A stretch of 64,000 nt of DNA. Source: Palsa-506 sp963755815. GTDB lineage: Bacteria; Actinomycetota; Actinomycetes; Streptosporangiales; Streptosporangiaceae. Where the stretch lies: the NCBI GenBank assembly GCA_963755815.1, contig CAVWLF010000016.1, positions 38,438-102,437 of the forward strand, in the 5' to 3' direction. The notes under the pieces were generated by a model. It did no database searches and had not been told where the DNA came from. It was given only the letters and a program-made list of their open reading frames with translations. Shown here piece after piece: positions 52,985 to 62,142 of this stretch. A program made the position numbers and the translations under genes. Positions within the stretch are counted from its first letter, which is position 1. The number at the start of each line of letters is the position of its first letter.

Positions 52985-54001
52985 ATGGCGGACTCGACTA
53001 TCGCGCCGCAGGTGACGCGAGGAGGACATGTGGTAATTGATACGGGTCGGGCGGACCGGACCCTGGATGACCTGGTCGGGATTGCCCGCCAGATCAGCGC
53101 GGCCGTCGAAACCGTCATCGAGGGCAAGCCGGACGCGATCCGGCTGGCGCTCACGGTTCTGCTGGCCGAGGGCCATGTACTGATCGAGGACGTTCCCGGC
53201 GTGGGGAAGACCCTGCTCGCCAAGGCGCTGGCCCGGTCGATCGACTGCTCGATCCGGCGCGTGCAGTTCACCCCGGACCTGCTGCCGAGTGACCTGACCG
53301 GCGTCAGCGCCTTCAATCAGGAACTCCGGGAGTTCGAGTTCAAGCCGGGGCCGATCTTCGCCAACATCGTGATCGGCGACGAGATTAACCGGGCTTCCCC
53401 CAAGACCCAGTCGGCGCTGCTGGAATGCATGGAGGAGCGCCAGGTCACGGTCGACGGGTCCACCTACCCGCTGGAACTTCCGTTCATGGTCATCGCCACC
53501 CAGAACCCAGTGGAGATGGAGGGGACCTATCCGCTGCCCGAGGCGCAGCGGGACCGCTTCACCGCGCGGATCTCCATCGGCTACCCGGACAAGGAGTCCG
53601 AACTGGAGATGCTGGACACGCACGGATCGTCATCTCCGCTGGACAGCCTGCAGCCGGCCGCTCATGCGAGCGACATCCGCGACCTGATCGCGGCCGTTCG
53701 CGCCGTGCACGTAGCCCTGCCGATCAGGCAGTACATCATCAACCTCGTCAGCGCGACCCGCTCCTCCCCCGAGCTCAGGCTGGGCGCGTCCCCGCGCGCC
53801 AGCCTGCACCTGCTGCGGGCCAGCCGGGCCTACGCGGCGATGGACGGCCGGGACTTCGTCATCCCGGACGACGTGCAGACGCTGGCCGCGCCGGTGCTCG
53901 CGCACCGGCTGCTGCCCACCCCGGAGGCGATGGTGGAACGCGAGCTTCCCGAGCGGGTCCTGACCAGGCTCATCGAACGATTGCCGCTGCCGCTGAAGTA
54001 G
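52985..54001 (+). CDS. MoxR-family AAA+ ATPase
   Basis: This 338-residue MoxR ATPase acts as a chaperone-like partner of DUF58 proteins. It has Walker A EDVPGVGKTLLAKAL, Walker B ANIVIGDEINRASPKTQSALLECMEE, sensor 1 FMVIATQNPVEMEGTYPLPEAQRDRF and the C-terminal lid. ATG 52985 has GGGAG 9 nt upstream; GTG 53030, with GAGGAGG just upstream, is an alternative start. It heads a plus-strand unit with the DUF58 and transglutaminase genes, a common trio. Confidence 0.95.
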   Translation: MADSTIAPQVTRGGHVVIDTGRADRTLDDLVGIARQISAAVETVIEGKPDAIRLALTVLLAEGHVLIEDVPGVGKTLLAKALARSIDCSIRRVQFTPDLLPSDLTGVSAFNQELREFEFKPGPIFANIVIGDEINRASPKTQSALLECMEERQVTVDGSTYPLELPFMVIATQNPVEMEGTYPLPEAQRDRFTARISIGYPDKESELEMLDTHGSSSPLDSLQPAAHASDIRDLIAAVRAVHVALPIRQYIINLVSATRSSPELRLGASPRASLHLLRASRAYAAMDGRDFVIPDDVQTLAAPVLAHRLLPTPEAMVERELPERVLTRLIERLPLPLK

Positions 54002-54083
54002 CGGCGGCGGCGCGCCGGCGGCAGTGGCCCAGGTCACCGCGACGTCATAGATTGGACGGGCAGAGCGGAAGGGAAGGCCCGAG

Positions 54084-55466
54084 ATGCGGTCCTTGCTCGC
54101 GGGATTCACCACGCGCGGCACGTCATTCCTGGCCGCCGGCCTGGCCGCCGCCATCGCCGGCCTGGCCCTCGGCGAACGTGATCTGGTCAGCGTCGGGGCG
54201 CTGCTCTTCGTCCTCCCGCTGCTGTCCGCGCTGGCGGCCGGCCGGGCCAGGTACCGGCTCAGCTGCGTCCGGCAGGTAAGCCCTGCCCGGGTGCCGGCCG
54301 GCCACACCACTCGCGTGACCGTCCGGCTGGAGAACGTCTCGCGGCTGCCCACCGGCCTGCTGCTCGCCGAGGACGCGATCCCTTACGCGCTGGGCACCCG
54401 CCCGAGATATGTCCTGGACGGGGTGGAGCGGGGCGGGATCCGCGAGCTCAGCTACCCGCTGCGGTCAGATCTGCGGGGCAAGTTCGCCATCGGCCCGCTT
54501 GAGGTGCGGATCGCGGACTCATTCGGCCTGGTTGAGCTCGGCCGCTCCTTCGCCACGACCACCACGCTGGTCGTCACGCCCAGGGTGGTGCCGCTGGCCC
54601 GGTCCAGCGTCGGCGCCGCCTGGGTGGGCGAGGGCGACGGCCGGGCCCGGGCCGCGGTCGCCGCCGGGGAAGACGACGTGGTCCCGCGCGCCTACCGGGA
54701 CGGGGACGAACTGCGGCGGGTGCACTGGCGATCGACCGCGCGATACGGCGAGCTGATGGTCCGCCGGGAGGAGCAGCGGTGGCGGAACCGGGCGATGCTG
54801 CTGCTGGACACGCGGCGGAGCGCGCACGCCGGAAGCGGGGTGGCCTCGTCCTTCGAGTTCGCCGTCAGCGCCGCCGCGTCGATCGGCGTGCACGTCGCCC
54901 GCGGGGGCATGGATGGCCAGCTCATCACCGACACCGGCGCGGTCGCCGCGCCGGGGATGTTCGAGGACGTGCTGCTCGACTCACTCGCCGTGGTGAAGAC
55001 ATCGCGCGGCACTGACCTGTCCGGCGGCCTGGCCGCCATCCGGGCCAGCGGCGGGGGGCTGCTCATCGTGGTCGCCGGCCGGCTGTCCGCCGCGACCGCG
55101 CGGCAGCTCGCCACCAGCCGCCGTGACGGCGGCCCGGCGATCGCGCTGCTGCTGGCGGTGTCCACCTGGAGCGCGCCGGGGAGCAGGGAGACTGACTCGC
55201 CCGACCTGGACGCACCGGGCCGGGACCGGAGCGGACCAGGCCAGCGGCCTGATGGCGAGCGGCGGACCGCCGCCAGTGACCCGGCCGGCCAGCCGGCTCA
55301 TCATGCCGAGACCGGCCAGGCCGCCGCCATCCTGGCCGGCGCGGGCTGGCACGTCGTCAGCGTGGACGCCGGAATGCCGCTCGCGACGGCGTGGCAGCGG
55401 GTGGCCGGCCGGGCGCTCGCCGCCCGGCCCGCCACGGTCAGCGACATGCCGGGAGCAGCGGTATGA
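54084..55466 (+). CDS. DUF58 domain membrane protein
   Basis: This 460-residue protein has two N-terminal membrane helices (residues about 13-52), a beta-rich segment, then the DUF58 signature YRDGDELRRVHWRSTARYGELMVRREEQ followed by a von Willebrand A-like fold. An insert of about 60 polar residues near position 375 is Asp/Gly/Pro-rich. DUF58 proteins work with MoxR ATPases and are often linked to envelope functions. The stop overlaps the next start by 4 bp. Confidence 0.92.
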   Translation: MRSLLAGFTTRGTSFLAAGLAAAIAGLALGERDLVSVGALLFVLPLLSALAAGRARYRLSCVRQVSPARVPAGHTTRVTVRLENVSRLPTGLLLAEDAIPYALGTRPRYVLDGVERGGIRELSYPLRSDLRGKFAIGPLEVRIADSFGLVELGRSFATTTTLVVTPRVVPLARSSVGAAWVGEGDGRARAAVAAGEDDVVPRAYRDGDELRRVHWRSTARYGELMVRREEQRWRNRAMLLLDTRRSAHAGSGVASSFEFAVSAAASIGVHVARGGMDGQLITDTGAVAAPGMFEDVLLDSLAVVKTSRGTDLSGGLAAIRASGGGLLIVVAGRLSAATARQLATSRRDGGPAIALLLAVSTWSAPGSRETDSPDLDAPGRDRSGPGQRPDGERRTAASDPAGQPAHHAETGQAAAILAGAGWHVVSVDAGMPLATAWQRVAGRALAARPATVSDMPGAAV

Positions 55467-58032
55467 ACCACCGGCTGACGCTGACCGCGGCCGCCGCCGT
55501 CGTGCTGGCCTCGATCTCGCTGTACCCGCTGATCCAGGGCATCGGCTGGTTCTGGGCCGGGTTCGGCGCGGTCATCGTGGCGGCCGCGGCCGGCACCGCC
55601 ACCCGGCTGCCCGCCGTGCCCGCCGGGGTGATTGCCACTGTGCTGGCCCTCGTCGCGACCGCTCCGCTGCTGATTAACCCGGGCTGGTACTGGCAACTGC
55701 TCGGGCTGGTCATCGTGCTGACCGCGGCCGCCAGCGTGACCCGGCTGCGGCTGCTGCCGGCCGTGGCCGGCCTCATCACCTACCTGGGCGGCCTGCTCCT
55801 CTACCTGAATCTGGTGTTCGCCGGGCCCGAGTCAACCGGCTGGATCGTGCCCACCAGGACCTCGATCCGCCACCTGTGGCACCTGGCCGGTCAGGGCCTG
55901 GCCGAACGGATCTTTGAGCCGCCGGTCCCGGGACATCATGGCGTCGAACTGCTGGCCGCCGCCGGAATCGGATTGATGGCCGTGGCGGCCGACCTGATCG
56001 CCGTCCGGCTGCGCAGCCCGGCCATCGCGGGCCTGCCGCTGCTGGCGCTGTTCAGCGTGCCGATCACGACCAGCGCCCGGCAGGGCGCGGTCGGCGCGAC
56101 GGTGACGTTCTGCCTCGGCATCATCGGCTACCTGGCCCTGCTCGCGGCCGACGGGCGCGAGCGGCTCCGCATCTGGGGCCGCCTGGTCACCCTGTGGCAG
56201 AGCAGCACGGACGACGACGAGCCGGTCCGCGGTCCCGACACCCGGGCGCTGGCCGCCTCGGGGCGGCGCATCGGCCTCGCCGCGATCAGCCTCGCGATCT
56301 TCATCCCGCTGCTATTGCCCGGGCTCCGGGTGCACAAGCTCTTCGGCGGCCACGGCGACGCCGGCGGCGAGGGCACCGCGACGGTCACGCTCCCCGATCC
56401 GATCGATCAGATGCAGAGCATGCTGCAGGGCGGCAGCAACGCCACCGTTCTCACCTACCGCTCCAATGATCCCGCGCCGCAATACCAGTATCTGCAGATT
56501 CAGGTGCTCAACTACGACACGAGCACGGGCACCTGGGCGCCGCAGTACCCGAGCACTGGTGACCAGGTGGGCTTGGGCGGGTCACTTCCGGCCACGCCCG
56601 GTCTCAGCTCGGCCGTCGAGGCCAATCCCTTCACCACCCGGGTCACGGTCAGCCAGAACGTCACCGGCTACCGCGCCCCGCTGACTTTCCTGCCGCTGCC
56701 GTACGCGCCGACGGATGTCGATCTCCATGGCAACGGGTCAGCCTTCCATAGCAACTGGCAGGTGGACCCGACAACGCTGATGGTCTTCGCCGAGCATGCG
56801 CAGCTGTCCGGCCTCACCTACACGGCTACGAGCGACGACGTCGAGCCTTCGCCATCGCAGCTGGAAACGGCCAAGCCCGCCGGGCACAGCATCGTCTCGC
56901 AGTACCTGCCCTTCACCTCGCCCTACCGAAAGGAACTCCTGGCGCTGGCCAAGCGAATCACGGCCGGCGCGACGTCCCCTTACCAGAAGGCGCTGTTGCT
57001 GAAGAACTGGTTCCTGACCGGCGGGGGCTTCACCTACAGCCTGCACGTGAAAGAGCCGCCGGCCCGGCGGCCCTGGTTAGCTTCCTGACCAAGACCAAGA
57101 GCGGCGACTGCCAGCAGTTCGCCTTCGCGATGGCGGCGCTGGCCCGCCTGGTCGGCATACCGTCCCGGATTGCCGTCGGCTACACCGCGGGCCTGCATCA
57201 GGCGAACGGTACCTGGAAGGTCACCCAGGCCGACGCGCACGCCTGGCCCCAGCTCTACTTCTCCGGTGCTGGCTGGATCCGCCTGGAGCCGACCCCGGGC
57301 GGGAAGAACGGCCAGGGCACGGCCACCCAGCCGGTCTACGCTCAGACCAGCCAGCAGACCAGCCCGGGCAGCACGAACACCGGGCCGGCCCCGGGCAGCG
57401 TACCCGGCGCCAAGCCAACCCCGGGCACGGGCCCGAACCTGGCCAGGAAAATCGCGCCGGGCGCCGGCGGATCCGGCACGAAGGCCGCACATGGCAGCTC
57501 AGCCCCGGTCATCCCGATCGTCGTCGTCGTCCTGGCGCTGCTGGCACTCGGGCCGAGAACGATCAGGACGGTGGTCCGGCAGCGGCGCTGGCGGGCCGCC
57601 CGGGACGACGGCAGCCTGGCCCATGCGGCCTGGCGGGAACTCCACGACGACCTGACCGATTACGGCATTGGCTGGCGGGCCAGCGAATCGCCGCGGGCCG
57701 TGGCCCGCCGGATCGTCAGCACGCTGCAGCCGGGTGCCGAGACGCAGCAGGCCCTCGACCACATCGCGCTGGCCGAGGAGCGGGCCCGCTATGCGAAGGC
57801 CGCGCAGGCCCCGGACTCGCTCCGGGCTGATGTCGCCATCGTCCGGCGGGCCCTCGCGGCGGAGGCCAGCCGGACGGCGCGCTGGCGGGCCCGGCTGCTG
57901 CCGATGTCGGCGCTGGCGCCGGTGCGCACGGGCATACAGCACGCGCTTGATGTGTTCGGCTGGCTCGACGCGGCCGGGCTGCGGGTCCGCCGCCAGGTTC
58001 ACCAGCTAGGGCCGGAGGGCGCGGCCGACTGA
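55463..58032 (+). pseudogene. transglutaminase-like membrane protein (TgpA/DUF3488 type), frameshifted
   Basis: The first frame (55463-57088) encodes six or more membrane helices and a long extracytoplasmic part, ending NWFLTGGGFTYSLHVKEPP before a premature stop. The transglutaminase core continues in the -1 frame: ALVSFLTKTKSGDCQQFAFAMAALARLVGIPSR, with the catalytic Cys, then ADAHAWPQLYF with the catalytic His and GWIRLEPTPGG. A last membrane helix and a cytoplasmic tail run to 58032. One missing base near 57056-57070 explains the break. No slippery heptamer is present, so this is decay or a sequence error. Restored length is about 855 residues, typical for the family in MoxR-DUF58 operons. 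Confidence 0.87.
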
Positions 58033-58069
58033 CCGCGCCGACCGCAGCGGACTCGCCCGGACGGCACAC

Positions 58070-58124
58070 TGAGCAGATCAGGCGTGTTGAGCGGATCAGG
58101 CAGGCCCGGGTGAGCAGATCAGGC
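58070..58124. repeat. three short direct repeats in a convergent spacer
   Basis: TGAGCaGATCAGGC occurs at 58070-58083, 58088-58101 (with G for the lower-case A) and 58111-58124. The third copy is the loop of a possible hairpin GCCCGGG/CCCGGGC (58104-58110 with 58131-58137), which may end both convergent transcripts. Confidence 0.55.
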
Positions 58125-58147
58125 GGAATGCCCGGGCGGGCTGATGG

Positions 58148-58639
58148 TTAGCGGTCGCGCTCCTGGCGACGGCGCCACCGTTCCTCCAGCCGTTCCATGA
58201 ACCCTGGACCGTGCGCGCGGCCGCTGCGGCGATCCTTGGACTTGCCCCGGCTCGCACCGCCGCGCCGGCCAGTCCCGCTCCGGCGGCCCGTCACGGCGGG
58301 CCCGCCCGCGGTCGCGGTGCCGACGGCGTCGGCGCCGTCCACGGCAGCGGCCCGGGCGGCGGCGTTGCCCGTCATGTGCCGCCAGCTGCTCAGCGCCCAC
58401 ATCGAGCAGGCCAGCATGACCACGAAACCAGCCACGCCGATCAAGATGATCTTCGCCACTACCCCGCCCAGCAGCATGCCGATCCCGAGCAGGAATCCGA
58501 ATGCCGCCTCAACTACCCGGCGCTTGTAGTGCACACGCGGGTCGCTAGCGCGGACCGCATGCGCGAAGCGTGGATAGTCGGCGTAGAGCGACTGCTCGAT
58601 CTGCTCGAGCTGACGCTGCTCGTGCTCAGAAAGCGGCAC
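58148..58639 (-). CDS. DUF3040 membrane protein
   Basis: This 163-residue actinobacterial protein begins with the conserved PLSEHEQRQLEQIEQSLYADYPRFAHAV. Two adjacent membrane helices follow (FGFLLGIGMLLGGVVAKIILIGVAGFVVMLACSMWAL), then a basic Arg/Gly-rich tail that may touch nucleic acid or phospholipid. GTG 58639 is chosen because GGGAGG lies 4 nt upstream and the family starts there; ATG 58651 is the alternative. Function is unknown. Confidence 0.9.
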   Translation of the reverse strand: MPLSEHEQRQLEQIEQSLYADYPRFAHAVRASDPRVHYKRRVVEAAFGFLLGIGMLLGGVVAKIILIGVAGFVVMLACSMWALSSWRHMTGNAAARAAAVDGADAVGTATAGGPAVTGRRSGTGRRGGASRGKSKDRRSGRAHGPGFMERLEERWRRRQERDR

Positions 58640-58840
58640 GTTGCCTCCCATAGAACTCGCGCCTGGCGACAGGGTCGATGACCTTCACCTCACGGCCTTG
58701 CTTTATGCCCAGAATACGAGCGCGAGTACATCTAGTGAAAGAGTACACGGACGACGAGCACGAACTGCAAGGCCGCCCGCGGCCCGCGGTCGCGCTCCGG
58801 CCGCCCGCCGCCGCCGCCAAACCCGTGCTCCCTACCGGTC

Positions 58841-60058
58841 TCACGGCCGCTGCGGGTGGCCGTTGACCAGCGCGGCCGGCCGCACCGCGTCCGTCCCGAA
58901 CCGGCCGGCGATCCGGTCCACCGCCCGCTCAGCCTCGCGCCAGGAGGCCGGCCGGTCCCCGAAGGCCAGCTGCTCATCGGCGGCCGACGCCGGGACCAGG
59001 CCGGTGGTCCGGACGCCCACCAGGCGCAGCCTGGCGCGGGCATCGAGGCCGGCGGCCGCGTAAAGCAAGCAGGCAGTGGCGTAGATCTGCTGGGCCACGT
59101 CAGTCGGCTCGGGCAGCGTGCGGGACCGGGTGATCGTGGTGAAGTCGGCCAGCCTGAGCTTCACCACGACCGTCCGGGCCGCGTAGCCCGCCGAGCGAAG
59201 GCCGCGGGCCGTCCGCCCGGACAGCCGGAGCAGCTCCCGGCGGATGGCCTCGGGATCCTCGACGTCACTGGCGAAGGTCTCCTCCGCGCCGATGCTCTTC
59301 TCCAGCGTGCCCGGCACCACCTTGCGGTCGTCCCGCCCCCACGCGAGCGCCGCGAGGTGCGCGCCGGCCGCCCGCCCGAGGCTGCGCTCCAGCGTGGCGG
59401 CGGGCGCATGCGCGATGTCGGCCACGGTCCGCAGGCCCAGGCCCGCCAGGACGCGCCCGGTCTGGTCCCCGACGCCCCACAGCGCCGATACCGGCAGCGG
59501 GTGCAGGAATTCCAGGATGCCGTCGGCCGGGATGACGAGCAGGCCATCCGGCTTGCACGCAATCGAGGCCAGCTTGGCGACGAACTTGCACGTCGCTACG
59601 CCCACCGAGCAGGTGATTCCCTGCTGCCCGCGGACGGTCGCCCGGATCAGCTCGCCGATCTGCGCGGGCCGGCCAAGGCGGCGCAGCGCGCCGGAAACGT
59701 CCAGGAATGCCTCGTCCAGGGCGAGCGGCTCAACCTCGGGGGTCACGGACCGGAACACCGCCATGACCTCCCGGGACACGGCCGCGTACAGGCCATGGGT
59801 AGGCGGGATGATCACCGCGTGCGGGCACAGCCGCCGGGCGCGTGCCATCGGCATCGCCGAGCGCACCCCGAAGGCCCGCGCTTCGTAGGAAGCGGACAGC
59901 ACGACGCTGCGGCCGCTGGCGGCGCCCACGATCACCGGCTGGCCGGTCAGCTCCGGCCGGTCCCTGATCTCGACGCCCACATAGAAGGCGTCCATGTCCA
60001 CATGCAGGATGTGACAGCCCGTGTCATCCCTGGCCTGCCGAATCCCGTCGCCGGTCAA
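58841..60058 (-). CDS. dinB: DNA polymerase IV (Y-family)
   Basis: This translesion polymerase of 405 residues has the catalytic motifs HVDMDAFYVGVE and ALDEAFLDVSG. It also has the palm/finger segment SVVLSASYEARAFGVRSAMPMARARRLCP, the helix-hairpin-helix GVGDQTGRVLAGLGLRTVADIA and the little-finger domain. I place the start at TTG 60058 (LTGDGIRQARDDTGCHILHVDMD) because GAGGAGG lies 6 nt upstream; no ATG or GTG in frame has such a site. No beta-clamp motif is obvious at the extreme C-terminus. Confidence 0.94.
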   Translation of the reverse strand: MTGDGIRQARDDTGCHILHVDMDAFYVGVEIRDRPELTGQPVIVGAASGRSVVLSASYEARAFGVRSAMPMARARRLCPHAVIIPPTHGLYAAVSREVMAVFRSVTPEVEPLALDEAFLDVSGALRRLGRPAQIGELIRATVRGQQGITCSVGVATCKFVAKLASIACKPDGLLVIPADGILEFLHPLPVSALWGVGDQTGRVLAGLGLRTVADIAHAPAATLERSLGRAAGAHLAALAWGRDDRKVVPGTLEKSIGAEETFASDVEDPEAIRRELLRLSGRTARGLRSAGYAARTVVVKLRLADFTTITRSRTLPEPTDVAQQIYATACLLYAAAGLDARARLRLVGVRTTGLVPASAADEQLAFGDRPASWREAERAVDRIAGRFGTDAVRPAALVNGHPQRP

Positions 60059-60127
60059 CTGGCGCCTCCTCGCGACGTCGGCACGCTTCCGACTGTAGCC
60101 CGGGGGGCCGACAATCCGGCTGGCCGC

Positions 60128-60138
60128 CGCGGGCCGCG
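60128..60138. repeat. left flanking copy of the IS target repeat
   Basis: CGCGGGCCGCG here is repeated exactly at 62059-62069, on the other side of the first IS copy. Because the sequence is nearly palindromic, the IS border can slide, so the true duplication could be 11, 9 or fewer bp. Confidence 0.65.
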
Positions 60139-62058
60139 GGTGTGCCACATGAATATAGGTGACTGGCCGGTAACCTCGCGGGGCCTTGGGTGCCTGGTTG
60201 CGCGATCGCGGTCAGATGGCGGCTTGGGCTGTTCGTGGCTGGCGGGCGGGCTGGGTCCAGGTCTCTTGCCAGCGGTCGCTGGCTTCCAGGCAGCGGAGGG
60301 TGAGGATGGCGGCGGCTCCGTCGCGGGACCATCTCATGCCGGATAGTTTGCATCGCTGGCCGACGATCGCTTTGCATGCTGCTTCGACCGCGCCGGAGCC
60401 GATGAACATGCCCAGGGATTTGAAGTGGGCGTAGTGCATGCGGTGGGCGTTGTGCTCGAAGTAGCCCAGGGCGGTGGTGAGGTCGGCGGCCTTGCGGCCG
60501 GCCAGGGGGAAGACGCGGGCGGCGGCGCAGATCGCGGGGATGTCGCCGGCGTCCAGCTCGGCGAGCCGCTCATCTAGCCAGTGCTGCTTGTGGTCGCCGA
60601 GCATGAACTCCAGCAGTTTCGCGAGCTCGTGCAGGTGCTCGCGGGCGTGGAACAAATCGACGATCTGGGTGGCCTCGGGGAAATACCGGGTGGCGAGGTT
60701 CCAGATCCAGGCCGCGCCGTCGCCCAGGATGACGAGCTGGCGGATGTGAGCGGCGCCGCGGCGGCGGGCCTCGCCGGCCATCAGGATCCCGAACCCGGCG
60801 GCGGGGGCGAAGGTGGCCAGGTAGGAGGAGGAGCGCGGGTCGCGGACCGGGCGGCCTTCCTGATCGAGGCCGGTCTGGGTGAACACGGCGGCACAGTTTC
60901 ACCTCGCGGGTGCGGGCCCGGCCGTCTTCGCCCTTGCCGGCCCTGCCTTCGGTCTCGGCGGGCATCATCGGGACGCCGGTCCCGTCGATGGCGATGTAGA
61001 GCATGCCGGGCGGCGGCCCGGCCGGGGGCAGGGGGATGACCTGGCGGGCGGCGATCGCCGCGGCCCCGGCCTCGATCCTGGCCGCAGCGGCGGGCCGTCG
61101 GTCTCGGCGCGGCGCCGCGCCCGCTTGGCGGTCAGGCTGATCCCGGCCAGCTCGCCGACCAGCTTCGCGGCGGCGGTGAACGGGACCGCGGCCGCGGCCC
61201 GGCCGGTCATCCTGGCCAGGCCCGGCGACATCGTCGCCCCGGCCACCCCCAGCTCGGCGTCGCGGGGCGCCAGGCCGCGCCCGCATTCAGCGCAGTGGTA
61301 CCAGGCCCGGCGCAGCGTGACCGGGCCGAGCACGGTGTCAACGGTCTTGTCCCGGTAGGAGACGAACTCCGCCTGGTGCCCGGCCCCGCACCCGGCTGCG
61401 GGCCCCGGTAGCCGGCGTCGGCGGCCAGCAGCGGTTCCAGCACCGAGCGTCCCAGCTCCATGACCGCGGCGCGGATCGCCAGCTCGGCGGCCTCGATGCC
61501 CGCGCCGCCGGCCAGGGAAGCCGCGACGCCGCGCGGCCAGCTGCGTTACCTCGGCGGCCGCGTCCGCCGCGAGCAGCTCGCAGAGCCCTTTTTTTGCCCC
61601 TCCGGCGCAGGGGCCTGGCCGGCGGCCGGCGGACGGGACGGGCCTCGCAGATCGCCTCGCTCACCTCCGCGATCTGCCCGGCCAGCGCCGCGAACTCCTG
61701 GTAGGCGGCCAGCTCGGCACGGACCTTCTCCACCTCGGCCGGCCTCAGCTGCCGGCCCACCGTGCCACGGCCGGGTACCGTCTTCGTCCACAGCCACCGC
61801 GGCCCGTGACCCCGGCTGCCCGGCCCGGCGCACCGCCGGCAGGACGGCTTGCCGCACCGCCGCCAGTTCTCGCTCACGCTGCCCCGGCGAAAATCCCCGA
61901 CGGCGGCCAGCCGCTCGAACAGGCGGGCCCGGCGGGCCTCCAGCTCGGCCAGCAGCGGACTGGTCACGGTACCCCCACTCGGAATGGTTGTTTGATCCAC
62001 AACCAGAGTAGCTTGTGACCAGTGACTACACCAAGCACCTACGTTGACGTGTCACACC
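60139..62058 (-). mobile_element. ISKra4-like insertion sequence, copy A
   Basis: The element is 1,920 bp and ends in imperfect inverted repeats: GGTGTGCCACATGAA at the left (60139) and, read inward from 62058, GGTGTGACACGTCAA. Both are followed by TAGGTG a few bases further in. The transposase reads from right to left. The 11-bp sequence CGCGGGCCGCG flanks it on both sides. It has many single-base and small differences from copy B. Confidence 0.85.
60212..62000 (-). pseudogene. ISKra4-family transposase, copy A (multiple frameshifts)
   Basis: Pieces of one transposase are spread over all three minus-strand frames. They include the N-terminal part MDQTTIPSGGTVTSPLL..., a Cys-pair zinc region (CGKPSCRRC and HCAECGRGL), the first acidic residue in AIDGTGVPMMPAETEG, the second in VILGDGAAWIWNLA, and Glu in GSGAVEAACKAIVGQRCKLSGMRWS. 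Compared with copy B there are at least five single-base lesions, near 61625, 61525, 61395, 61090 and 60893. An A7 slippery site lies at 61589-61595. As written it cannot make an active enzyme. Confidence 0.8.
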
Positions 62059-62069
62059 CGCGGGCCGCG
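62059..62069. repeat. spacer between the tandem IS copies, equal to the left flank
   Basis: The 11 bp CGCGGGCCGCG between the right end of copy A and the left end of copy B match 60128-60138 exactly. This fits a target duplication shared by two head-to-tail copies, or the junction of an IS dimer. Confidence 0.7.
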
Positions 62070-62142
62070 GGTGTGCCACATGAATATAGGTGACTGGCCG
62101 GTAACCTCGCGGGGCCTTGGGTGCCTGGTTGCGCGATCGCGG

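Noticed and set aside
52803..53015. 70-codon plus-strand frame before and across the moxR start
   Set aside because: It overlaps moxR in another frame, lacks coding bias and resembles no protein; the MraZ-type boxes explain its 5' end better.
57050..57075. Programmed frameshift in the transglutaminase gene
   Set aside because: No slippery heptamer or stop-codon context; only GCC/CGG runs, so a one-base loss is simpler.
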